Part shown: positions 54,679-62,959 of the stretch, piece by piece
Position numbering within the stretch: position 1 is the first letter of the stretch
Layout: each line of letters starts with the position of its first letter
Origin: Bacteroidota bacterium
GTDB taxonomy: Bacteria; Bacteroidota; Ignavibacteria; Palsa-1295
Length of the DNA stretch: 64,000 nucleotides
Reading direction: 5' to 3'
NCBI GenBank assembly: GCA_018266755.1
Contig: JAFDZW010000001.1
Location: 21,635-85,634 of the forward strand
Program-made: the position numbers and the translations under genes
The notes under the pieces: generated by a model
Databases searched by the model: none
Told to the model about the DNA's origin: nothing
What the model saw: the letters and a program-made list of their open reading frames with translations, nothing else

Positions 54679-56721
54679 ATGCCAGCCAAACGCACACTCG
54701 TTACCGCCGCGTTGCCCTATGCCAATGGGCCGCTCCATGTCGGACATCTTGCCGGGGCCTACGTCCCCGCCGATATGTATGTGCGGTATATGCGGTTGCG
54801 TTACGGCAAGGATAGCGTGCTCTTCATCTGCGGCTCCGATGAACACGGTGTGCCGATCACGATCAGCGCCGAAAAAGAAGGGGTAACCCCGAAGGACATC
54901 GTGGATCGTTATCACACGCTCAATAAATCCACGTTCGAGCGGCTTGGTATCTCATTCGATTATTACGGACGCACGTCGAGCGAAGTGCATCGCGCGATGT
55001 CGCAGGACTTCTTCCGTACGCTCAACTCGAGCGGCAATCTCTCGGAGAAAGAAGAACCGCAGCTCTATGACGAGCAGGCGAAGATGTTTTTGCCCGATCG
55101 CTACGTCGAGGGGACGTGTCCGGTGTGTTCGAACCCCGAAGCGCGCGGCGATCAGTGCGACCGTTGCGGGACGTATCTGAACCAGACAGAACTAATCAAT
55201 CCGCGTTCGAAGATTACGGGTAACAAGCCTGTCGTACGTCCGACGAAGCATTGGTATTTCCGCTTGTCAAAATTTCAGAAGAGCCTCGAAGAGTGGGTCG
55301 AAACGAAAGCAGGCTCATGGCGCGAGATGGTCGTCCAGCAGACGCGTAGTTGGCTGAAATCCGGGTTGCAGGACAGACCGATCACCCGCGATCTCGATTG
55401 GGGCGTGCCCGTGCCTGCCGAAGGAGCCGACGGAAAGGTGTTGTATGTGTGGTTCGATGCACCGATCGGCTATATCAGTGCGACGAAAGAACTGTTGCCC
55501 GATTCCTGGCAGAACTGGTGGCGCGAAGACGAGAACCTAAACTGGGTTGCGTTTCTTGGCAAGGACAACATTGTCTTCCACACGATCATGTTCCCCGCGA
55601 TGCTCGAAGCATATAATGCGGCGAACACCGGGCTTCGCTACACGCTGCCGACGAACGTCCCGGCGAACGAGTTTATGAATCTCGAGGGGCGCAAACTATC
55701 GAAGTCGAAAGGCTGGACGATCGAGCCGCACGAGATCCTAAGCCGGTATGATGCCGATCTCATTCGATATGCCATTGCGTGTAATCTGCCCGAGTCGAAA
55801 GACTCCGACTTCTCATGGAAGGATTTTCAGGCGCACGTTAATAATGAATTGGCGGATATTTTGGGCAATTTCGCTAATCGTGTTCTGACGTTTGTTAAGA
55901 ATAACTTCGATGCGAAAGTGCCCGATGCCGAACCCGATGCGTCCTTCCTTGATGAGTACACCACGCTGGCCGATACGATCGCAGGTCATTATGAGCGATT
56001 CGAATTCCGCGAAGTAACGACACTCTCGATGGACTTCGCTCGCCGCGCAAACAAATACTTCAACGACAACGCACCTTGGAAACTCGTCAAGACGGACCGC
56101 GCTGAAGCCGGGCGAGTGCTACGAACATGCCTCGAAGCGCTTCGTGCGATGAGCGTCTATCTCGCACCGATTTTACCGAACACATCTGCTCGTCTGTCCT
56201 CGATGCTCGGATGCGAACTCACAAGTGACTGGGCAGGTGCCGCTGCCGCAAGGCTGGAGAAGAATAGGTCGATTGGCGAGGTGGGGATACTCGTCACAAA
56301 ACTGGAAGACTCTCAAACGGCAGAGGAATTCCAACGGATGGAAGCAATGGCGGCGAAGGCGGAGAAGCCTCTTGCGGAGGTTGCACCTACAGCACCGGCG
56401 CTTGTCTCGATTGACGATTTCAAGAAGCTCAAGTTTCGCACCGCGAAAGTGCTTGAGGCAGAGCGCGTGCCGAAGTCGAAGAAGCTCTTGAAATTGCAGA
56501 TCGACACCGGAGTTGACAAACGCCAGATTGTCGCGGGCATCGCCGAAAAGTATTCGCCGGAAGAGCTTGTAGGGAAGACGATCGTCGTTGTGGCAAACTT
56601 GCAGCCGGCGAAGCTGATGGGCATCGAATCGAACGGAATGCTTCTTGCCGTCAATGACGAGAAGGGCCCCGTGATGCTCATCGAAGCGGATGGCGTCGCT
56701 CCCGGATTGGAAGTACGATAG
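54679..56721 (+). CDS. metG: Methionyl-tRNA synthetase with C-terminal tRNA-binding domain
   Basis: Class Ia synthetase that charges initiator and elongator tRNA-Met. The 680 aa protein has the HIGH-type motif HVGH (20-23), a zinc knuckle CPVC (147-150) with CDRC about 13 residues later, and the KMSKS-type loop KLSKSKG (339-345). The anticodon-binding helical domain follows. Residues about 575-680 are an EMAPII/OB-fold tRNA-binding domain (FRTAKVLEAERVPKSKKLLK, GIAEKYSPEELVG, SNGMLLAV), the dimerising form of MetG. The zinc knuckle has four Cys, the MetG1-type. Start ATG 54679. Confidence 0.97.
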   Translation: MPAKRTLVTAALPYANGPLHVGHLAGAYVPADMYVRYMRLRYGKDSVLFICGSDEHGVPITISAEKEGVTPKDIVDRYHTLNKSTFERLGISFDYYGRTSSEVHRAMSQDFFRTLNSSGNLSEKEEPQLYDEQAKMFLPDRYVEGTCPVCSNPEARGDQCDRCGTYLNQTELINPRSKITGNKPVVRPTKHWYFRLSKFQKSLEEWVETKAGSWREMVVQQTRSWLKSGLQDRPITRDLDWGVPVPAEGADGKVLYVWFDAPIGYISATKELLPDSWQNWWREDENLNWVAFLGKDNIVFHTIMFPAMLEAYNAANTGLRYTLPTNVPANEFMNLEGRKLSKSKGWTIEPHEILSRYDADLIRYAIACNLPESKDSDFSWKDFQAHVNNELADILGNFANRVLTFVKNNFDAKVPDAEPDASFLDEYTTLADTIAGHYERFEFREVTTLSMDFARRANKYFNDNAPWKLVKTDRAEAGRVLRTCLEALRAMSVYLAPILPNTSARLSSMLGCELTSDWAGAAAARLEKNRSIGEVGILVTKLEDSQTAEEFQRMEAMAAKAEKPLAEVAPTAPALVSIDDFKKLKFRTAKVLEAERVPKSKKLLKLQIDTGVDKRQIVAGIAEKYSPEELVGKTIVVVANLQPAKLMGIESNGMLLAVNDEKGPVMLIEADGVAPGLEVR

Positions 56722-56771
56722 AGTTTCTGTTGTGTTGTTGTGTGCCGCGCACACATTCATCATCTCTATAC

Positions 56772-58007
56772 ATGCAGGACGAACTTGTACCGCATACCAG
56801 GCGGGCGGTCACACTCGCTGTGATCGTCGCCGCGCTCGGGTATTTTGTCGACATTTACGATCTGTTGCTCTTCAGCATCGTCCGTATCCCAAGCTTGAAA
56901 GCGCTTGGAGTGTCGGACGCAGTGTTGCTCGACAAAGGCGCCATGCTCCTATCAATGCAAATGGGCGGTATGCTTGTCGGTGGCATACTCTGGGGCATCC
57001 TTGGCGACCGCCGAGGGCGGTTGTCGGTTCTCTTCGGTTCGATCGTGCTCTATTCTCTTGCGAATATTGCGAACGGGTTGGTTCAATCGATCAATCTCTA
57101 CGCCGAGCTTCGGTTCATCGCCGGCGTTGGGTTGGCGGGCGAACTCGGAGCCGGAATCACTCTCGTAAGCGAAGTGATGAGCAAAGAAGCACGCGGTTGG
57201 GGCTCGACTGTCGTTGCCGGGATCGGTGTTCTCGGCGCAGTACTTGCCGCGCTGATCGCCGATGTGTTCGAATGGCGAACCTGCTTCTTCATCGGCGGAG
57301 GCATGGGGTTGGCGTTGCTTGCGCTGCGCATCGGTGTGTATGAATCCGGCATGTTCGAACATGTCAAGAAGTCGAACGTCTCGCGAGGTAACTTTTTCAA
57401 GATCTTTGCGAAGCGCCGCAATTTGTGGAAATATCTGCGGGTGATCGGGATTGGCATGCCGACATGGTTCGTCGTCGGTATCCTCATCACATTTTCTCCA
57501 GAGTTCGGTAAAGCATTCGGCATGAGCGAACTTCCGAATGCAGGGAAGGCAGTATTATTCTCGTACGTCGGTCTGTCGATCGGCGATGTACTATCGGGAT
57601 ATACAACCTACACGCTGCGCAGCCGTAAGAAGGCAATGCTAATTTTCCTGACGATGACCGCCGTTTTCATCGGCTCCTACTTTGTCTTTGCCCCGATCCC
57701 CATCGGTTGGTTCTATTTCATCTGCGCGTTGCTTGGCTTTGGGACGGGATATTGGGCAATGTTCGTCACGATCGCCAGTGAGCAGTTCGGGACCAACATC
57801 CGAGCCACAGTCACAACAACAGCCCCGAACTTCGTGCGCGGCGCTGTCGTCCCAATCACTGCATTGTTTAATCTCTGGCGCGGACCGCTCGGCATTAGCG
57901 GCAGTGCGCTCCTTGTGGGTGGGATCACACTCTTCCTCGGCTTCCTCTCACTCTATGAGATGGAAGAAACCTACGGGAAAGAGCTGCACTACGTGGAAGA
58001 GCTGTAG
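56772..58007 (+). CDS. Major facilitator superfamily transporter
   Basis: A 411 aa transporter with 12 membrane helices. The loop 2-3 MFS signature is GDRRGRLSVLFGS. RFIAGVGLAGELGAGITLVSEVM (helix 4) is typical of the sugar-phosphate/metabolite:H+ symporter group with MFS_1 profile. Helix 1 includes VIVAALGYFVDIYDLLLFSIV, the FxDxYD pattern common to sialate and metabolite symporters. ATG 56772 (MQDELVPHTRRAV) was chosen over an in-frame ATG at 56730. The C-terminal tail (EMEETYGKELHYVEEL) is acidic. The substrate cannot be read. Confidence 0.87.
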   Translation: MQDELVPHTRRAVTLAVIVAALGYFVDIYDLLLFSIVRIPSLKALGVSDAVLLDKGAMLLSMQMGGMLVGGILWGILGDRRGRLSVLFGSIVLYSLANIANGLVQSINLYAELRFIAGVGLAGELGAGITLVSEVMSKEARGWGSTVVAGIGVLGAVLAALIADVFEWRTCFFIGGGMGLALLALRIGVYESGMFEHVKKSNVSRGNFFKIFAKRRNLWKYLRVIGIGMPTWFVVGILITFSPEFGKAFGMSELPNAGKAVLFSYVGLSIGDVLSGYTTYTLRSRKKAMLIFLTMTAVFIGSYFVFAPIPIGWFYFICALLGFGTGYWAMFVTIASEQFGTNIRATVTTTAPNFVRGAVVPITALFNLWRGPLGISGSALLVGGITLFLGFLSLYEMEETYGKELHYVEEL

Positions 58008-58019
58008 TCACAGGAGGTC

Positions 58020-58054
58020 GAGTGTTGAATTGATCGTGCGCCAATTCAACACTC
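58020..58054. terminator. Perfect palindrome between convergent genes
   Basis: GAGTGTTGAATTG (58020-58032) / CAATTCAACACTC (58042-58054), a perfect 13-base-pair stem with a 9-base loop, with a partial third copy TTGAACACTC at 58060-58069. It lacks a T-run; it may act as a bidirectional terminator or be a repeat element like that at 18215-18253. Confidence 0.55.
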
Positions 58055-58073
58055 CACCTTGAACACTCCCGAA

Positions 58074-58547
58074 TTACGGTTTTACCGTGCCGAGGATCAG
58101 ATTGATGATCCCGAGTGCATTCATGATAATACCGATCATTGCTGCCTTGCTCGCGCCGGAACGGATCTCGTCGGTTGCTAACCCACCGGATTTGATCTGA
58201 CCCATCACGAGGGGCATTGTCTTTTTCGCGACAGGCATCATCGTGCCGAAGTTCACGGCAAGGATGACGATATAGATCGTCTGCTTCCAGGCCAACCAGC
58301 CGTAGTTCGTGAAATCGAACCAGCCGTAGTGCGCAATCCCGGCCATTGCACCGCCGGTAATGAGCAAACCGATACCGCCGATCATTCCCATGAAACGGCC
58401 GATACCGAATTCCGATGCAATGGCGATCAACTCTGCCGGTGTCCCTGCTACTTTCTTATTGTACGAGCGAAACCAAAACCCAAGCGGCAAGAGTCCGAGC
58501 GTCATTGACGCACAGAAGATATGAATGACTTTGAATGCGAGATACAT
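58074..58547 (-). CDS. DUF2269-like integral membrane protein
   Basis: A 157 aa inner-membrane protein with four helices (about 5-25, 50-75, 86-106, 133-153). HIFCASMTLGLLPLGFWFRS, GGIGLLITGGAMAGIAHYGWF and WLAWKQTIYIVILAVNF resemble the DUF2269 / CopD-like fold, including a conserved His and Trp. Function unknown. It stands alone between the MFS gene and the minus-strand fibre-like gene. Confidence 0.65.
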   Translation of the reverse strand: MYLAFKVIHIFCASMTLGLLPLGFWFRSYNKKVAGTPAELIAIASEFGIGRFMGMIGGIGLLITGGAMAGIAHYGWFDFTNYGWLAWKQTIYIVILAVNFGTMMPVAKKTMPLVMGQIKSGGLATDEIRSGASKAAMIGIIMNALGIINLILGTVKP

Positions 58548-58609
58548 GAGCGTTTGTGAATTGTGAATGAAGAAAATGAAACTATGCTACCACGATATCA
58601 TACAGTGCG

Positions 58610-60133
58610 TTAGCGCGGGTCTGAATGATCGGGTGCCGATGGTACGGCAGTAACGTCAAGACGTTTCGCCTCGAATCCAGCGCGTTTAGCAACGATACGA
58701 TAATCGAACTCCGCGTTCGACGATCCTCCTGCCGTCTCGATCACCTCGAATGAGGTGAACCCTTTGCGAACATATACCGGCTTGGTCTCCCCATTCATCT
58801 GGACGAATACCTTCATCGGATGTTGTTCGTCGATCGTCACAGTCTCAAGGAACGTCGGGTCGAGCGAGACAGTCGCATGCCCGTTGACTAAGCGTCCTGA
58901 GCCATAATCGCTGAAATAGATTTCGGCGGCTTCTTCGCAATAGAGCTTGCGATAATGCTGGCCGTCTTTCGTCAGGACGGTTGCCGCTTTCGTGCCGTTG
59001 AACACAGAGAAATTTCCCATCACGAACACACCCGCACCCCCGTTAAAATAGCCGGAGTATGCATTCGCGTTGTTGGAAGCGGAGCCATAGATGCCGAAGC
59101 TCGACGCATTATTTACCGATGCAACTCCTGCAACACCGATCGGCCCATAGCCCAGCATACCACAACCAGCCGAAGCGGCTGAGTTAAAACCATACACCCC
59201 GGCGGAGTTTCCAAATGCAGACGACACCTTGCCAACTATACCGAACACGCTCGTTTGTGTCGATGTATTGTTGTTCGTCCCGACGATTGCTGCTCCGGTC
59301 GGCTGGTTTAGCGTGGTCGAGGTCGATACGGTCGCATTGATGGCGTTGATATTCTGCGCAGCAGAAGTATTCGTGACCGAGAATATAGACGATGGGGAAG
59401 TGGCAGTTCCAGTGTAAGGGAGTGTCAGGCCGTCCACACCATTCGATGCGGCAGTGACACGACCCTTGGAATCGACGGTGATGGATGCAAGTGTGTACGA
59501 ACCAGGCGTTACGGCTGTCGTCTTGAGCGTCGGGTTCGGATATGTGCCGGAAAGGTCGCCACCAGCATTTCCACCCGGAACATACGAGTTCGGTGTCCCC
59601 GTGATCTTCGCCCAACTGACGCTCGTGATCTTCGAATCGGTCACACTACTATTCTGTAGTTTCACAGACGAAATTCCCGCATCTGCGATCGCAATAGTTG
59701 CATTCGGACCGGTACCGTTCGAAACGGTGATCGATCCATCGCTCGGCGTAAGAGAGGCAATGCCAGCACCCGTTGCGGCTGCAAGCGCATACGGTGCGGC
59801 GGTGAGCGGAGTACGTGGGTTCATTTCAGAACCGCCTTCGAAGCTCACACCCATGAAATACGGTTTTGTGAACGATACCCCATCCGGGATCGAATCAAGG
59901 ATCACATTGAACAGGCCATTCGTGGTGGTCACTGTCGTCGATTTCGAATACACGATCGTGCTGCCCGTGCGCGATGTATAGAGCGTCAGTGTCACAAGAT
60001 GATCGCCGTCGATAACTGGCGTACCCTTTTTATCGACGACTTGCCCCTGATAGGTGATTGATCGGGGAATCTGGGCAAGCGAAAGGCCTGCGCACGTACA
60101 CAGCATGATGATAGCAGCAGTAAGTCTTCGCAT
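58610..60133 (-). CDS. Tail-fibre-like secreted protein, fibre 8 (507 aa, opposite strand)
   Basis: Exported protein. ATG 60131-60133 gives signal [20 protein letters not shown], then Q. The N-terminal cap differs from the array: [52 protein letters not shown], a module found in many FCB-group proteins of fibre type. The shaft contains [15 protein letters not shown] and [15 protein letters not shown], like fibres 3, 6 and 7, then [20 protein letters not shown] and [20 protein letters not shown]. The C-terminal domain ([55 protein letters not shown]) has its own fold and is absent from the array. It shows that the family is dispersed in the genome. Confidence 0.75.
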   Translation of the reverse strand: MRRLTAAIIMLCTCAGLSLAQIPRSITYQGQVVDKKGTPVIDGDHLVTLTLYTSRTGSTIVYSKSTTVTTTNGLFNVILDSIPDGVSFTKPYFMGVSFEGGSEMNPRTPLTAAPYALAAATGAGIASLTPSDGSITVSNGTGPNATIAIADAGISSVKLQNSSVTDSKITSVSWAKITGTPNSYVPGGNAGGDLSGTYPNPTLKTTAVTPGSYTLASITVDSKGRVTAASNGVDGLTLPYTGTATSPSSIFSVTNTSAAQNINAINATVSTSTTLNQPTGAAIVGTNNNTSTQTSVFGIVGKVSSAFGNSAGVYGFNSAASAGCGMLGYGPIGVAGVASVNNASSFGIYGSASNNANAYSGYFNGGAGVFVMGNFSVFNGTKAATVLTKDGQHYRKLYCEEAAEIYFSDYGSGRLVNGHATVSLDPTFLETVTIDEQHPMKVFVQMNGETKPVYVRKGFTSFEVIETAGGSSNAEFDYRIVAKRAGFEAKRLDVTAVPSAPDHSDPR

Positions 60134-60356
60134 AGTCGTGGCTATGGCTGTAAAGGCAATGCAAACGAAATCGCCTGGGGTATGGGTTCGGGTATTTATG
60201 AGCTGATAGAAGGATGCCCATACCTCGGGGACCAGAGGCTTTTGTCCGTTTACATCCAAATTAGACAAGGAAACCACATCATTGCGGCAGGCTATCAGGC
60301 AGGGAATAATTCTAGTTATGATAGGGTTGCCATATTCTAAATATAGTCCATCAACT

Positions 60357-61589
60357 ATGAAACATATCGGTACTCTCTTTTTTGCTCTGGCACTACTAAT
60401 ACTTCATACCGCTCTGGAGGCACAAACGTTGGTATGGACCAAAACAGACTTGCCAAACACAGACCAAGTTTACGGATGGCACTGTGCGCCAAACGGGCTC
60501 ATTGCCTTTGCGTGCTCTGGCAAGGCATTGTACCAATCTTCAGATAGTGGCAAAAGCTGGCTTCCGAGCGGGGGAATGTTCGCGACTCGACCGGCCTATT
60601 TCGTCATTCGATCGAACCATGCGTGGATGGTCGGGTCCGACGTCCCGGGTACAACCGACGTGATGGGATTATATCGGTCACTGGACAATGGTGTGACTTG
60701 GGATAGCTGTGGATGGATCGGCACATCAGGCGTGCAATCGAATTCAAAGGGGTTGTTCGTCGGTGGAGGATGGGTTGACGGAATTTCTCGTTCGACGGAT
60801 GACGGTTTCCACTGGACCGCATGTAAATCACCCGCTATATCGCCGGGCCAAATCATGGACATGGTTGTGACTGATAGCATGATCGTTGCCAAGACCTTTG
60901 ACGGTACTTCTATGCAGTATTGGATATCGACGAATCTCGCGTCGTCGTGGAAACAGATTCAAGTACCCCAAGGAAACTGGGATGCACGGTGCGCCTGGGG
61001 ATCGACAATCATCATCGCGACAAATACCGGACTGTTCCGTACGCTCGATCAAGGCGAATCATGGAAGCAAATCTCCGCTGACTCCGGTGTAACGAAGCTG
61101 GCAATGCGTCGAGACATCGTGCTCATGGCAATGCGAGACAAGCAAGTAAAGGTGTCTTTCGACCGCGGGGCATCGTGGACCCCAGCGAACAGTGGACTCG
61201 CCGATACCGTCGCAGACGATTTTGCTATCGACGACGGGCAAGTATTTGTTTCACTCCACGGGGAGGGGTTATACCGAGGTGGAATCGACGGATTGTCGGC
61301 AGTTCATTCGTCGGATCGGACCACCGAAAGCGCGATGATTCAAATCACCCCGAACCCGGTATCGACTCATGCGACGGTATCGTACTCACTTGCCGCGGAT
61401 GCCGATGTTCAGGTAGATCTTATCGATGCGTTGGGAAGAGTGGTTGCCACCGTTCTTCCGCAGACATACCAATCTGCTGGCATGCACTACCTTCCAATAG
61501 AAGTTGCACAGATTCCAGCGGGGATTCTGGCATGCCGCGTCCGGATCGGCACCTCAAGCGTTGTCGGGAAATTGGTAGTAACACACTAA
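60357..61589 (+). CDS. T9SS-exported beta-propeller-like protein
   Basis: A 410 aa secreted protein. ATG 60357 gives signal [20 protein letters not shown] ending EAQ; upstream in-frame starts are not signal-like. Residues about 25-310 contain sortilin/BNR-type turns: [62 protein letters not shown], forming a probable beta-propeller of photosystem-stability/BNR type. The last 80 residues ([53 protein letters not shown]) are a T9SS type A sorting domain, so the protein crosses the outer membrane by type IX secretion. Ligand unknown. Confidence 0.85.
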   Translation: MKHIGTLFFALALLILHTALEAQTLVWTKTDLPNTDQVYGWHCAPNGLIAFACSGKALYQSSDSGKSWLPSGGMFATRPAYFVIRSNHAWMVGSDVPGTTDVMGLYRSLDNGVTWDSCGWIGTSGVQSNSKGLFVGGGWVDGISRSTDDGFHWTACKSPAISPGQIMDMVVTDSMIVAKTFDGTSMQYWISTNLASSWKQIQVPQGNWDARCAWGSTIIIATNTGLFRTLDQGESWKQISADSGVTKLAMRRDIVLMAMRDKQVKVSFDRGASWTPANSGLADTVADDFAIDDGQVFVSLHGEGLYRGGIDGLSAVHSSDRTTESAMIQITPNPVSTHATVSYSLAADADVQVDLIDALGRVVATVLPQTYQSAGMHYLPIEVAQIPAGILACRVRIGTSSVVGKLVVTH

Positions 61590-61644
61590 CAGACCCGGAT
61601 TCGCTGGCTGCAGGTAGTGGATCAGTTTTGACAGTATTCCAATA

Positions 61645-61727
61645 GTCATTCTGAGCGAAGCGAAGAATCCCTGAGGCGGAGCCTCACAGGGTTTCATCGA
61701 GGGATTCTTCGCTTCGCTCAGAATGAC
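61645..61727. repeat. Long palindromic interspersed repeat (28-bp arms)
   Basis: Arms 61645-61672 and 61700-61727 are perfect 28-base inverted copies (core CTGAGCGAAGCGAAGAATC), enclosing a smaller hairpin TGAGGC/GCCTCA (61672-61677 / 61681-61686). This motif is familiar as an interspersed repeat in Bacteroidota, Chlorobi and related genomes. It lies between the T9SS cargo gene and the cobalamin-binding gene. Confidence 0.8.
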
Positions 61728-61812
61728 AACTCCTTACCCCGTTTCAAACTGAGCCACGACCTGGCTGCAAATCCGAGGACACTTTGGCCGAATTTTGTGT
61801 TTAGAGCGTCCT

Positions 61813-62232
61813 ATGGACAGAAAGATCAGAGTCTTGATCGCCAAAGCAGGCCTCGACGGCCATGATCGCGGCGCAAAGGTTATTGCGGCAGCTCTGCGCG
61901 ATGCAGGGATGGAAGTGATCTATACGGGTCTGCGTCAGACCCCCGAAATGATCGTCGAAGCAGCATTGCAGGAAGATGTCGATGTAATCGGCATTTCGAT
62001 CCTCAGTGGTGCGCACATGACTATCTTCCCACGCGTGCTGAAGCTGATGCAGGAACGGGGGATTGGTGACGTATTGCTTACTGGGGGCGGGATTATTTCC
62101 AATGAAGATAACGCTGCCCTTTCAGCGATGGGCGTCGGCGATTTGTTTACGCCAGGTGCACCAATGTACGAGATCGTCGAATACATCCGCAACTGGTGCG
62201 CGGAACATCGCGGGATCGCCGTCCCGGCCTGA
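61813..62232 (+). CDS. Cobalamin-binding subunit of methylmalonyl-CoA mutase type
   Basis: A 139 aa B12-binding (Rossmann-like) protein matching the C-terminal domain of methylmalonyl-CoA mutase. The base-off/His-on motif DGHDRG (Asp15, His17, Gly20) is intact, followed by [19 protein letters not shown] and [12 protein letters not shown], both on the cobalamin face. Start ATG 61813 ([18 protein letters not shown]). No large mutase subunit lies adjacent, so it works with a separately encoded catalytic chain (as in archaeal-type and some bacterial mutases) or another B12 enzyme. Confidence 0.9.
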   Translation: MDRKIRVLIAKAGLDGHDRGAKVIAAALRDAGMEVIYTGLRQTPEMIVEAALQEDVDVIGISILSGAHMTIFPRVLKLMQERGIGDVLLTGGGIISNEDNAALSAMGVGDLFTPGAPMYEIVEYIRNWCAEHRGIAVPA

Positions 62233-62250
62233 ACAGAAAATAATTGTAGC

Positions 62251-62288
62251 AAAAAATGGCAGGGGTGATACCATCCCTGCCATTTTTT
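62251..62288. terminator. Bidirectional terminator between the B12 subunit and dinB-like genes
   Basis: AAAAAATGGCAGGG (62251-62264) / CCCTGCCATTTTTT (62275-62288), a perfect 14-base-pair stem with T6 on both strands. Confidence 0.9.
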
Positions 62289-62305
62289 ATAAACAGAGGT
62301 CCTTC

Positions 62306-62812
62306 TTAACCCTTTGCAGCCATCATTTCCTCGATGGTTTCAGCAGTCGCACCGTAGATGACAGGGTTGCGAACCCCCATCGAACGGTAGTAGGTTGAAA
62401 GCTGCCCACGGTGATGGAGCATATCGGAGTGGTGATGGTAGCACATATCGCGAAGCGATCGGGTATAGAGCTTGTTGCCCCAGACATAGAAATCCACCGG
62501 CTTTTCGTCCCAGGTTTTCTCATCAAGCTGTTCGATCATTGCCAGTAGACGTTTTGTCTGCGCCTCGATCGTTGCGGCGGCCTCCTCGTAGGTGGCGAAC
62601 TCCGTTTCGTTTCGATGGTCGATTCGTCCTTCGTTGATGCCTTGGATGAGATCGTCGGGATGGCCGATCAGGTGCGCGACAATACGGCGAGCCGAACGGG
62701 CCTTGGCGTCGGGTGCATACGTATCGTTGTCCGCTGGGATCGAGCGAATGCAATTCAACAACGCGGGTAGTTCTTCGTTAGTCAGAGCAATGAAATAGTC
62801 TTTGGTATGCAT
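62306..62812 (-). CDS. DinB-family protein
   Basis: A 168 aa four-helix-bundle protein of the DinB / DUF664-like superfamily. Metal-ligand histidines are expected in IVAHLIGHPDDLI (about 48-58) and YHHHSDMLHHRGQLSTYYRS (about 125-142), the second with the typical HxxHRGQ pattern. Members include mycothiol-, bacillithiol- or glutathione-dependent enzymes and proteins of unknown role. Start at ATG 62810-62812 (MHTKDYFIALTNEELP). Substrate not readable. Confidence 0.85.
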   Translation of the reverse strand: MHTKDYFIALTNEELPALLNCIRSIPADNDTYAPDAKARSARRIVAHLIGHPDDLIQGINEGRIDHRNETEFATYEEAAATIEAQTKRLLAMIEQLDEKTWDEKPVDFYVWGNKLYTRSLRDMCYHHHSDMLHHRGQLSTYYRSMGVRNPVIYGATAETIEEMMAAKG

Positions 62813-62892
62813 GTGGGTTATAGAATAATTGATGTACGTCTTTTAAACAAGCAGATCGGAGAAACGGATGTTACTATTCGGTAACGATTCAA

Positions 62893-62926
62893 AAAAAAGA
62901 GGCGGAGGATTGCTCCTCCGCCTTTT
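62893..62926 (-). terminator. Terminator of the RND transporter gene
   Basis: GGCGGAGGA (62901-62909) / TCCTCCGCC (62914-62922) with loop TTGC. On the minus strand it is followed by a T-rich run including T8. It lies 34 bases beyond the transporter stop. Confidence 0.88.
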
Positions 62927-62959
62927 CATCATCATCAGTATGAAAGGGAGCCAGGGAAA

